Shown here: one piece after another, positions 39,196 to 47,170 of the stretch | Layout: each line of letters starts with the position of its first letter | How positions within the stretch are numbered: position 1 is the first letter of the stretch | Assembly: GCF_000719975.1 (NCBI RefSeq) | Contig: NZ_JOIJ01000004.1 | Span: 186,001-250,000 of the forward strand | DNA: 64,000 nt | DNA from: Prauserella rugosa | GTDB lineage: Bacteria; Actinomycetota; Actinomycetes; Mycobacteriales; Pseudonocardiaceae | Direction of reading: 5' to 3' | Made by a program: the position numbers and the translations under genes | The notes under the pieces: generated by a model | Told to the model about the DNA's origin: nothing | What the model saw: only the letters and a program-made list of their open reading frames with translations | Databases searched by the model: none

Positions 39196-40548
39196 TCACC
39201 CGCGTGCCCGGCGCCGCGCCGCACCGGCGAAGGCCCGTGCCAGCTCGGGATGTCCGGCCCAGTGGACGTGGAGGTAGGACGCGTGCAACGTCGGGGTGGC
39301 GAACCCCTCCGGCTCGTCGTGCCAGGTCCACGCGGGACTCGCGCCCGCGCGCGGCTCGACGACCGTGCGGTGGAACTCGTGGCCGCGTGCGGTGTCGCCT
39401 GCCGAGGCGAGCACGTTGTCGGAGGCCGACGTGGCCGTGCGGTATCCGAGCGCGCCGCGGCGCGTCATGCGGGCCGTGGCGTCGATCGCACCGACCATCG
39501 GCAGCCCGTCGAGCTCGCGGCACAGGTACAGCAGTCCGGCACACTCGGCCACCGCAGGCATACCGCCTGCCAGCGCCCGTGCGAGCGCCGCGCGCAGGGA
39601 TTCGTTGGCCGACAACGCCTCCAGATGCGCCTCGGGGAATCCGCCGCCGAAGTAGACCCCGTGACAGTCCGCCGGCAATGTCGCCTCGTGCAACGGATCG
39701 AGGTCGACCACGTCGACCCCCAACGCGGCGAGCAGCTCGGTGTTCTCGGTGTAGCGGAACGTGAACGCCTCCCCCGCGGCCGCCGCCACCACCGCGCGGG
39801 GACCGTCCGGAGCCGCCCCGGCGACGTCCACGGGCGACCACGGCGTGCCGCCGAGCGCGGGCGCTTCGCGAGCCGCACGGACGATCGCGTCGAGGTCGAC
39901 ACCTCCGGCGATCCATTCAGCGAGCTTCGGCAACAGTTTCCGCGAATCGGTCTCCCGCTCGGCGGCCGGTACCAGGCCGAGGTGGCGACTCGGGGCGTGG
40001 ATCTCGTCGCTGCGCCGCAACGCCCCGAGCACCGGAATGCCGGTCGGTGCGAGCGCACCGCGGATCTCGTCCTCGTGCCGCTGCGAACCGAGCTTGTTCA
40101 GGACGACGCCGGCCAGGTGAACCTGCGGGTCGTACCTGGCGAACCCGAGCACCAGCGCGGCGACACTGCGACTCGCCGCGCTCGCATCGACAACGAGGAC
40201 CACCGGTGCCTGCACGAGCTTGGCGACGTGCGCGGTCGAGGCATAGCCGTCGGTGCCGAGTGCACCGTCGAACAGGCCCATGACGCCTTCGATCACGGCG
40301 ACCTCGGCACCGGCCGAACCGTGCAACAGCAACGGCACGAGCCGGTCCTCACCCTGCAGGAAGGGATCCAGGTTGCGCGGCGGCCTGCCCGTGGCCATCG
40401 CGTGATAGCCGGGATCGATGTAGTCGGGACCCACCTTGTGCCCCGACACGGCGGTGCCGCGCGCCCGCAACGCGGCCATCAGTCCGGTCGCGACCGTCGT
40501 CTTGCCGTGCCCGGACCCGGGAGCGGCGACGACGACGCGCGCTACCAC
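39196..40548 (-). CDS. cobB: Hydrogenobyrinic acid a,c-diamide synthase (cobyrinate a,c-diamide synthase)
   Basis: 450 residues from GTG 40548. The N-terminal dethiobiotin-synthetase-like domain has P-loop APGSGHGKTT and VGPDYIDPGYH; the C-terminal glutamine amidotransferase has GVYFGGGFPEAH and the nucleophile cysteine in AECAGLLYL. It amidates the a and c carboxylates using ATP and glutamine. Since the pathway here is of the CobN (late cobalt) type, the substrate should be hydrogenobyrinic acid. It overlaps cobO by 7 bp. Confidence 0.95.
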   Translation of the reverse strand: MVARVVVAAPGSGHGKTTVATGLMAALRARGTAVSGHKVGPDYIDPGYHAMATGRPPRNLDPFLQGEDRLVPLLLHGSAGAEVAVIEGVMGLFDGALGTDGYASTAHVAKLVQAPVVLVVDASAASRSVAALVLGFARYDPQVHLAGVVLNKLGSQRHEDEIRGALAPTGIPVLGALRRSDEIHAPSRHLGLVPAAERETDSRKLLPKLAEWIAGGVDLDAIVRAAREAPALGGTPWSPVDVAGAAPDGPRAVVAAAAGEAFTFRYTENTELLAALGVDVVDLDPLHEATLPADCHGVYFGGGFPEAHLEALSANESLRAALARALAGGMPAVAECAGLLYLCRELDGLPMVGAIDATARMTRRGALGYRTATSASDNVLASAGDTARGHEFHRTVVEPRAGASPAWTWHDEPEGFATPTLHASYLHVHWAGHPELARAFAGAARRRARG

Positions 40549-41144
40549 TCGATGCCCCGCTGTCCTTTTTGGCCGGCGTCCATCGGATGCTTCACCTTGG
40601 ACATCTCGGCGACCAGATCGGCGGCCTCCAGGAGAGCCTCCGGAGCGTTGCGCCCGGTGATCACCACGTGCTGCCGTCCCGGTCGCTGCTGCAACGTGGA
40701 CACGACGTCGTCGGTGTCGATCCACCCCCAGTGCAACGGGTAGGTGAACTCGTCGAGCACGTAGAAGTCGTGCGTCTGTTCGGCGAGCCTGCGCTTGATC
40801 TCCGCCCAGCCCTCACGGGCGTTCTCGGCGTGGTCCTCCTCGGTTCCCTTCTTGCGGGACCAGCTCCAGCCCTCGCCCATCTTGTGCCATTCGACCGGGC
40901 CACCCTGACCCGATTCGCCGAGCGTGCGCAGGGCGTTCTCCTCGCCCACCCGCCACTTGGCCGACTTGACGAACTGGAACACACCGATGTTCCAGCCCTG
41001 GTTCCACGCGCGCAGCGCCATACCGAAGGCCGCGGTGGACTTGCCCTTCATCGGTCCCGTGTGGACGGCGACGATCGGGCGGTTGCGCCGCTGCCGCGTG
41101 GTCAGTCCGTCGTCCGGCACCGTCGCCGGCTTACCCTGCGGCAT
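40542..41144 (-). CDS. cobO: Cob(I)yrinic acid a,c-diamide adenosyltransferase
   Basis: 200 residues, CobA/CobO type: P-loop-like GPMKGKSTAAFG, WNIGVFQFVKSAKWRVGEE, THDFYVLDEFTYPLHWGW and ITGRNAPEALLEAADLVAEM. It transfers the adenosyl group of ATP to the reduced cobalt. Its ATG overlaps the chlID stop (TGATG). Confidence 0.96.
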   Translation of the reverse strand: MPQGKPATVPDDGLTTRQRRNRPIVAVHTGPMKGKSTAAFGMALRAWNQGWNIGVFQFVKSAKWRVGEENALRTLGESGQGGPVEWHKMGEGWSWSRKKGTEEDHAENAREGWAEIKRRLAEQTHDFYVLDEFTYPLHWGWIDTDDVVSTLQQRPGRQHVVITGRNAPEALLEAADLVAEMSKVKHPMDAGQKGQRGIEW

Positions 41145-43237
41145 CAGGCCGCCCTCCGTTTCACCTCGTCCGTCAGCGTCTCCGCCGCCACATCACCGAG
41201 CGCCACGTGCTCGGCCCCGAGCCGGCCGGCCAGCGTGGCCGCCAGCCCGAGCCGCATCCGTCCCGACTCGCAGTCCATGACCACACTGGACACCCCGGTG
41301 CGGGCGATCGCGTCCGCGGCCGCGTGTGCGCGCGCCAACGCCTCGGGACCGCTCGTGGCCCTGCCGTCGGTCACCACGACCAGCAGCGGACGTCGGTTCC
41401 CGTCCCGCAGCGCCTCGACACGCAACACCTCGGCGGCCCGCGTGAGTCCCTCGGCCAGCGGCGTGCGGCCACCCGTGGGCAGTTGTTCCAACCTCGCCGC
41501 CGCGACGTCGACGCTGCCGGTGGGGGGCAACGCCACCTCGGCCTCCGAGGCGCGGAACGTCACGAGCCCGACCTTGTCGCGCCGCTGGTAGGCATCGAGC
41601 AGCAGCGACAGCACGGCCGTCTTCACCTCGCGCATCCGCGACTTCGCGCCCATCGACCCCGACGCGTCCACGCACAGCAGAACGAGGTTGCCCTCCTTGC
41701 CCTCCTTGCGGGCGTACCGCAGATCACGGGGAAGGACGACGAGCCCGCCGCCGTCGCGCGCGCCGCGCCGGGGACGCTGCCGCGCGGCGGCACGCAGGGT
41801 CGCGACCAGGTGCGCCGATCCCGCCGATCCCACCGACCTCGACGAGCCGGAGCGGCGACCCTCCGGCAACACGCCGACGGTGCGGCCCCGCTCGCCCTCC
41901 GCGCGGGAACGCCTGCCGTCGGCACCCGTTCCGGCGCCCTGGACGGTGAACAGCTTGGCCCGGTACGGCGCCTCGGCACCGACCCGCTGCTGCTTGCGCG
42001 GCGCCGTGCCGTCCTCGCCGTCTCCGGCCGGTTCTCCCGTGTCCCCCGTCGGCCGGGACCCGTCGCCACGTCCTCCGGAGTCGGTTCCGGCCTCGTCCCC
42101 CGGATCGGGCGCGCCGCCACCGGGGCCGTCGTCGTCCGGGCCGTCCGGGTCGTCGGGCCCGCCACCGGAATCACCGGAATCACCCGAGTCGCCGGAGTCG
42201 CCGGAGTCCCCGTCGGGATCGGTCTCGGGTGGCTGCGCGTTGCGCAACGCCTCCTCGAGCTGGTCGGAATCGATCCCGGGTGCGTCGAACGGGTTCCGCC
42301 GCCTGCGGTGCGGCAGCGCCAGCCGTGCCGCCACCCGAATGTCCTCTGTGGATACCGTGTCGCGGCCGCACCAGGCGGCGTGCGCGGCTGCGGTGCGCGC
42401 GGTGACGATGTCGGCACGCATGCCGTCGACCTCGAAGGCGGCGCACACCTCGGCGATCTGCAGCAGGGCCTCGTCGGTCAGCGTCACCGAGGGCAGCAGA
42501 TCACGGGCGGCGGCGATGTCGGCGGCCAGCGCGGCGTCGTCGTCGGCGTACCCGGCGGCGAAGGCGTCCGGATCGGCTTCGTAGGCGAGCCGCCTGCGCA
42601 CGACCTCGACACGTTCGGCGGCGTCCCTGCTCGAGGCGACCTCCACCGTCAGGCCGAAGCGGTCGAGCAGCTGCGGCCGCAGCTCCCCCTCCTCGGGGTT
42701 CATCGTTCCGATGAGGACGAACCGCGCGGCGTGGGACACCGACACGCCTTCGCGTTCCACCGTGACCCTGCCCATGGCCGCGGCGTCGAGGAGCGTGTCG
42801 ACGAGGTGGTCGTGCAGCAGGTTGACCTCGTCGACGTACAGCATGCCGCGGTGCGCGCCCGCCAGCAGGCCGGGCTGGAAGTCGGTCGTGCCGTCCCGCA
42901 GCGCGCGTTCCAGGTCCAGCGAGCCGACGACCCGCTCCTCGGCGGCACCGACCGGGAGTTCGACGAGCCGGGCTGGACGTCGCGCCTCCTCGGGCGTCCC
43001 GTGTGGACCGTCGGGGCAGGAGTCGTCGGGTGCGGCGGGATCGCAGGAGAACCGGCAGCCGTCGACGACGTCCACATCGGGCAGCAGACCGGCGAGGGCG
43101 CGCACCATCGTGGACTTCGCGGTGCCCTTCTCGCCGCGCACGAGGACCCCGCCGATGGAAGGTGAGATCGTGCACAGCAGAAGTGCCAGACGGAGCTCGG
43201 CCATACCGACGACTGCCGTGAACGGATACGGCCGCAT
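41144..43237 (-). CDS. Cobaltochelatase ATPase/VWA subunit, ChlI-ChlD fusion
   Basis: 697 residues from ATG 43237 with AAGGGAG 5 bp upstream (an earlier in-frame GTG at 43243 is less well placed). Residues 1-330 are an AAA+ domain like BchI/ChlI (RGEKGTAKSTMVRAL Walker A; GMLYVDEVNLL Walker B). A Gly/Asp/Pro-rich linker with a five-fold GDS repeat follows, then a VWA domain with the MIDAS motif DASGSMGAKSRM. With CobN it should form the ATP-dependent complex that inserts cobalt, standing in for CobS/CobT chelatase subunits. First gene after the cobalamin riboswitch. Confidence 0.9.
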   Translation of the reverse strand: MRPYPFTAVVGMAELRLALLLCTISPSIGGVLVRGEKGTAKSTMVRALAGLLPDVDVVDGCRFSCDPAAPDDSCPDGPHGTPEEARRPARLVELPVGAAEERVVGSLDLERALRDGTTDFQPGLLAGAHRGMLYVDEVNLLHDHLVDTLLDAAAMGRVTVEREGVSVSHAARFVLIGTMNPEEGELRPQLLDRFGLTVEVASSRDAAERVEVVRRRLAYEADPDAFAAGYADDDAALAADIAAARDLLPSVTLTDEALLQIAEVCAAFEVDGMRADIVTARTAAAHAAWCGRDTVSTEDIRVAARLALPHRRRRNPFDAPGIDSDQLEEALRNAQPPETDPDGDSGDSGDSGDSGDSGGGPDDPDGPDDDGPGGGAPDPGDEAGTDSGGRGDGSRPTGDTGEPAGDGEDGTAPRKQQRVGAEAPYRAKLFTVQGAGTGADGRRSRAEGERGRTVGVLPEGRRSGSSRSVGSAGSAHLVATLRAAARQRPRRGARDGGGLVVLPRDLRYARKEGKEGNLVLLCVDASGSMGAKSRMREVKTAVLSLLLDAYQRRDKVGLVTFRASEAEVALPPTGSVDVAAARLEQLPTGGRTPLAEGLTRAAEVLRVEALRDGNRRPLLVVVTDGRATSGPEALARAHAAADAIARTGVSSVVMDCESGRMRLGLAATLAGRLGAEHVALGDVAAETLTDEVKRRAA

Positions 43238-43299
43238 GCACACTCCCTTGCTCGACGGCGGGTTTCCACGCCCACCGGGTTTTCACCACGCAAGCATTC

Positions 43300-43415
43300 G
43301 CACGGCCGCCGAAGCTCTGACTCCCGGCCGCACGCGACCGGTCACAGTGGCGGGACCGTCCCGGATTCGCACCGGGTTCCACGGCGACCACGCATGCGCA
43401 TCATCGCACAGGTTC
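43300..43415 (-). promoter_or_regulatory. Cobalamin riboswitch
   Basis: Read on the minus strand the core is GGAACCCGGTGCGAATCCGG, then the B12-box region CGGTCCCGCCACTGT (about 43357-43343), a variable stem, and AGTCAG near 43323-43318. These match the conserved cobalamin-riboswitch core. It lies in the 223-bp gap upstream of chlID, which it should repress when adenosylcobalamin is plentiful. Downstream, CTTGC (in GAATGCTTGCG) can pair with GCAAG at the edge of the chlID Shine-Dalgarno, a possible expression platform. Limits are approximate. Confidence 0.88.
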
Positions 43416-43460
43416 CACCGGACGCGGGTGTTCGTCGGAACACAACTACCGTGGCCGATC

Positions 43461-44663
43461 GTGACGATCACCGTGGTGGGCATCGGGGCGGACGGCTGGG
43501 ACGGGATGTCCCCGGAGGGCCGCGCCGAGCTCGAGACATGCGATGTGCTGGTCGGTGGGCAGAGGCAGCTCGACCTCGTGCCGGAAGGGACCTACGAGAA
43601 GCGCCCCTGGCCCAGTCCGCTGCTGCCCGCGCTCGACGAGCTGCTGGCCGAGCTGCGGGGACGGCGCGTCGGGGTGCTGGCCAGCGGCGATCCGCTGCTG
43701 TCCGGCATCGGCGGGACGCTCGTGCGCAGGCTCGGTGCCGACGCGGTGCACATCGTGCCCGCGGTGTCGTCGGTGACGCTGGCCCGCGCCCGGCTGGGCT
43801 GGACGGCCGAGGAGACCGAGGTCGTCAGCGCCGTGGGCCGCGACGTTCGGGCCGTCCTGCGCGTGCTCGCACCCCGCAGGCGCGTGCTGGTGCTCAGCAC
43901 CGGTGCCGAGACGCCACGCGAGCTGGCGCGGCTACTGTCCGACCACGGATTCGGCGACAGCGCGATGACCGTGCTCGAGAACCTCGGCGGCGCCGGCGAA
44001 CGCCGCATCGACGCCGCGGCACGCGACTGGGACGAGGCGGCACCGCCCGCGATCGCCCCGCTCAACGTCGTCGCCATCGAGTGCGTGGGCACGGCGTACT
44101 CGCTGGTCGCAGGGCTGCCGGACGAGGCCTTCGAGCACGACGGCCAGCTGACCAAGCGCGACCTGCGCGCAAGCGCGTTGGCCCGGCTCGCGCCCACACC
44201 GGGCGAGGTGCTCTGGGACGTGGGCGCGGGGGCGGGCAGCGTCGCCGTCGAATGGTGCCGCGTGCACGCGGCCAACCGGGCGATCGCCGTCGAGTCCCGG
44301 CAGGACCGCGGGGAACGCATCGCCCGCAACGCAGGCAACCTCGGCGTGCCGCACGTGCGCGTCGTCACCGGCCGGGCCCCCGAGGCGCTCGCCGACCTGG
44401 ACCGGCCCGACGCCGTGTTCGTCGGCGGCGGCGTCGCGGGCGAGGGCGTGCTCACGACGTGCTGGCACGCGTTGCGTCCGGGTGGCAGGCTCGTCGCCCA
44501 CGGCGTGACGCTCGAAGCGGAGCGGGTCCTCGCCGAGCAGTACGCCAGCCTCGGCGGAGAGCTGACCAGGATCTCGGTGGAACGAGCCGCGCCACTGGGC
44601 GGCCTCACCGGATGGACGCCCGCCCGGGCCGTGACGCAATGGAGTGTGAACAAGCAGCCATGA
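43461..44663 (+). CDS. cobL: Precorrin-6Y C5,15-methyltransferase (decarboxylating)
   Basis: 400 residues from GTG 43461. The N-terminal CbiE-type tetrapyrrole methylase has ITVVGIGADGW and LASGDPLLSGIG; the C-terminal CbiT-type SAM domain has LWDVGAGAGSVAVEW. It methylates C5 and C15 and removes the acetate carboxyl. A -10-like TACCGT ends 8 bp before the GTG with no Shine-Dalgarno, so a leaderless mRNA is plausible. Divergent from the riboswitch-controlled operon; cobM overlaps its 3' end (ATGA). Confidence 0.95.
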   Translation: MTITVVGIGADGWDGMSPEGRAELETCDVLVGGQRQLDLVPEGTYEKRPWPSPLLPALDELLAELRGRRVGVLASGDPLLSGIGGTLVRRLGADAVHIVPAVSSVTLARARLGWTAEETEVVSAVGRDVRAVLRVLAPRRRVLVLSTGAETPRELARLLSDHGFGDSAMTVLENLGGAGERRIDAAARDWDEAAPPAIAPLNVVAIECVGTAYSLVAGLPDEAFEHDGQLTKRDLRASALARLAPTPGEVLWDVGAGAGSVAVEWCRVHAANRAIAVESRQDRGERIARNAGNLGVPHVRVVTGRAPEALADLDRPDAVFVGGGVAGEGVLTTCWHALRPGGRLVAHGVTLEAERVLAEQYASLGGELTRISVERAAPLGGLTGWTPARAVTQWSVNKQP

Positions 44664-45484
44664 CCTCACCGACAGCGCATCCTGCCCAGGCAGCGCGAGC
44701 GACCGTGCATTTCATCGGCGCGGGCCCGGGGGCGGCCGACCTGATCACCGTGCGCGGTCAGCAGCTGCTCGCCCGCTGCGGCGTGTGCCTGTACCCGGGC
44801 AGCCTCACCCCGACCGACCTGCTGGCGCACTGCCCGCCCGGAGCGAGGCTGGTCGACACCGCCGACCTGACGCTCGACGACATCGTCGACACGCTGGTCC
44901 AGGCCTGCCGGGACGGACACGACGTGGCCCGGCTGTGCTCCGGTGACCCGGCCGTGTACAGCGCCGTCGCCGAGCAGATGCGCCGTCTCGACGCCGCGGA
45001 CGTGCCCTACGACGTCACGCCGGGAGTGCCCGCCTTCTCGGCGGCGGCCGCGGTACTGGGACGCGAACTGACGGTGCCGACCGTCGGCCAGAGCCTGGTC
45101 CTGACCAGGGCGCAGGCACGGTCGACGTCGATGCCCGACGGCGAGGAACTCGCCACCTTCGCCAAGTCCGGCACGACGCTTGCCCTGCACCTGGCGGTCA
45201 ACCGGGTCGAGCAGGTGGTCGACGAGCTGCTGCCGCACTACGGTGCGGACTGCCCCGCCGCGGTGGTGGCCAAGGCGACGCAACCGGGCGAGACCGTGCT
45301 GCGCGGCACGCTCGGCGACATCGCCGGTCAGGTGCGGGACGCCGGGGTGAACCGCGCGGCGATGATCTTCGTCGGCAGGGTGCTCGCCGCCGAGAACTTC
45401 CCCGACAGCTTCCTGTACTCGCCGGGCAGGGAGCGGCACGCGCCCGGCGATCCCTACTGCGAGAACGGGGGCCAGCCCCACTGA
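44660..45484 (+). CDS. cobM: Precorrin-4 C11-methyltransferase
   Basis: 274 residues from ATG 44660. Tetrapyrrole methylase fold: VHFIGAGPGAADLITVRG, VCLYPGSLTP, LCSGDPAVYSAV and VTPGVPAFSAAAAVLGREL are CobM/CbiF signatures. It methylates C11 of precorrin-4 with SAM. Translationally coupled to cobL. Confidence 0.96.
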   Translation: MTSPTAHPAQAARATVHFIGAGPGAADLITVRGQQLLARCGVCLYPGSLTPTDLLAHCPPGARLVDTADLTLDDIVDTLVQACRDGHDVARLCSGDPAVYSAVAEQMRRLDAADVPYDVTPGVPAFSAAAAVLGRELTVPTVGQSLVLTRAQARSTSMPDGEELATFAKSGTTLALHLAVNRVEQVVDELLPHYGADCPAAVVAKATQPGETVLRGTLGDIAGQVRDAGVNRAAMIFVGRVLAAENFPDSFLYSPGRERHAPGDPYCENGGQPH

Positions 45485-45515
45485 CCGTGCCGCCCTTCAT
45501 CGCCAGGGTGGAGGT

Positions 45516-46133
45516 ATGACGGGCGAGGTACTGGACGGCGGGTGGCTCCTGCCACTGCTGGCACTGGCCGTGCTGGCCGACGGTCCGCTGCCGTTCCTGC
45601 CGAGCGAACCGCTGCTGCTGTCGTCGGTGGCCTGGGCAGGCGGCGCCGGCGACGGTGGGCGGATCGCCGCGGTGGCGGCAGCGGCCTTCGTCGGCTCCGT
45701 CGTGGGCGATGCCGTGCTGTACGTGCTGGGGCGGAGTTCGCATCGGTTCCTGCGGGGCAGACGCGACGGCACATGGGTGCGCAGGCACCTGCACCGCAGG
45801 CCGGTGCTGACCCTCGTGGCCGTCCGATTCCTACCGGGTGGCCGGCTGGTGAGCGTCGCGGCAGCGGGCCGCGTCCGGCTGGGCGTGCGGCGGTTCGTGC
45901 CCGCGACGCTCACCAGTTCCGCGGTGTGGTGCGGCTACATGACCGGCATGGGACTGCTCATCGCCCCGCTCACCCGCGGCGATCCACTGTGGTCGCTGCT
46001 CGCGGGCCTCGGCATGGCCGCGGTCATCGGACTCGTCGGCGAGTCCGCCCGGCGCCTCGCCGGTCGGGTGCGGACGCCCGCGACGGCACCGCCGCGTCCA
46101 ACGCATGCAGCGCTGCCCACTGCCGTGCGGTGA
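45516..46133 (+). CDS. DedA-family membrane protein
   Basis: 205 residues, GGAGG upstream of ATG 45516. SNARE-associated/DedA (VTT) domain: ADGPLPFLPSEPLLL, GSVVGDAVLYVLGR, VAVRFLPGGRLVSVAAAGRVRLGVRRF, with membrane helices. DedA proteins act in membrane lipid (undecaprenyl phosphate or phospholipid) flipping and envelope homeostasis. The last 110 bp lie antisense to the end of the erm gene. Confidence 0.88.
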   Translation: MTGEVLDGGWLLPLLALAVLADGPLPFLPSEPLLLSSVAWAGGAGDGGRIAAVAAAAFVGSVVGDAVLYVLGRSSHRFLRGRRDGTWVRRHLHRRPVLTLVAVRFLPGGRLVSVAAAGRVRLGVRRFVPATLTSSAVWCGYMTGMGLLIAPLTRGDPLWSLLAGLGMAAVIGLVGESARRLAGRVRTPATAPPRPTHAALPTAVR

Positions 46134-46848
46134 GCTCACGCGGCAATGCCGCGGGATCCACGTCGTGCTCGGCGAGCCACCGGCGTACCGCGATGCGATT
46201 GCCCAGCCGCCGCACCAGGATCGCCTCGATGCCTCGGCCGGCCCCGGTGAACACGGCGTGGACCAGATCGGCGTAGGCGCGGCGCTGCGATTCCGGCACG
46301 AGCGGCTCCCGCCTGCGGTGCACGGTCAGCAAGCCGCCGTCGACGTCCGGGCGTGGGCGGAAGGCCGACGCGGCCACCCGCCGGTCCAGGGCGAACTCGA
46401 ACCACGGCCACCACTGGGCCGTCATCATGCTCGCCCCGCCCACCGCGGCCCTGCGCCGCGCGACCTCCCACTGCACGAGCAGCACCGCGTCCGTCCAGTG
46501 CCCGGAGGCGAGTATCCGGCGGAGCATGCCGGTGGTGCGGTGGAAGGGAAGGTTGCCGACCAGCACGTGCCGGGCCCTGGGCAGGGCGAAGCCGCCGAAG
46601 TCGGCGCGGACGACGCGGGTGCCGGCTCCCACGCGGTCGCGGAGCCTCGCGGCGAGCCGGTCGTCGATCTCGACCGCCGTGATCTGCCTGCCGAGCGTTT
46701 CGAGCGGGATCGTGAGGGCGCCCGCACCGGCGCCGATCTCGACGATCGGGCCTTCGGTACGGGCGACGAGGTCGACGATGCGGGTGATCGTCGGCCGATC
46801 GGTGAGGAAGTTCTGGCCGAGCTCGTGCCGGCCACCATGACGGGACAT
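46024..46848 (-). CDS. erm: Erm-type 23S rRNA adenine N6-methyltransferase
   Basis: 274 residues from ATG 46848. Signatures: HELGQNFLTDRPTITRIVDLV, SAM motif VEIGAGAGALTIPLE, VEIDDRLAARLRDRV, catalytic NLPFHRTTG, and WEVARRRAAVGG. GQNFL plus NLPF fits the Erm/KsgA family, and the short basic C-terminal tail and W-W-W segment are Erm-like rather than KsgA-like. It would methylate A2058 of 23S rRNA and give macrolide-lincosamide-streptogramin B resistance. A leader peptide and GC-rich hairpins precede it. The C-terminus overlaps dedA on the other strand. Confidence 0.85.
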   Translation of the reverse strand: MSRHGGRHELGQNFLTDRPTITRIVDLVARTEGPIVEIGAGAGALTIPLETLGRQITAVEIDDRLAARLRDRVGAGTRVVRADFGGFALPRARHVLVGNLPFHRTTGMLRRILASGHWTDAVLLVQWEVARRRAAVGGASMMTAQWWPWFEFALDRRVAASAFRPRPDVDGGLLTVHRRREPLVPESQRRAYADLVHAVFTGAGRGIEAILVRRLGNRIAVRRWLAEHDVDPAALPRELTARQWAALHALDAAVPSRASAPDRRGAGRTRRRVR

Positions 46849-47002
46849 GAGGGTGCTTCTCCGGATGCCGTGGGGTGAGCCGGGCAGCACGACCTCGCCG
46901 CCCGGCGGGACCTGCCGGCGGCGGCCACGGTGAACACGCTGCTGCGCGCCGCTCGGCGTCTCATGCGCCGGCGGGGCGTCGAATCGCAGGTGGGGCCGCC
47001 GC

Positions 47003-47056
47003 CTATGCGCGGCGCAGCCGCGCGAACACGGCGACGGAGAGAGCACCCATGGACAT
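47003..47056 (-). CDS. Candidate erm leader peptide with RLR motif
   Basis: A 17-codon frame, MSMGALSVAVFARLRRA, ends about 155 nt before the erm start. GAGG lies 8 bp before the second ATG (47050), so the working product is probably MGALSVAVFARLRRA. It contains RLR, the stalling motif of one class of macrolide-responsive erm leader peptides. The RLR codons themselves lie in a stem (GCGCGG/CCGCGC, 47007-47023). The 322-bp gap 46849-47170 otherwise holds only GC-rich hairpins and the palindrome at 47108-47154. Confidence 0.55.
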   Translation of the reverse strand: MSMGALSVAVFARLRRA

Positions 47057-47107
47057 GGCCTCACCGTAGCGAGCGGCCCGCCCCCCGGGCGAGCGGATTT
47101 TCAAGCC

Positions 47108-47154
47108 CCCAAGGGCCCCATAGTCGCGTTGAACGCGACTATGGGGCCCTTGGG
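47108..47154. terminator. Perfect 23-bp palindromic hairpin between cbiD and erm
   Basis: Arms 47108-47130 and 47132-47154 are perfectly complementary around a single base, so the actual loop must open a few pairs. TTTT follows on the plus side and AAAA-complement on the other. It starts 17 bp beyond the cbiD stop and should end cbiD transcription before the erm leader. Confidence 0.85.
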
Positions 47155-47170
47155 AGTTTTCCTCGGTGGG

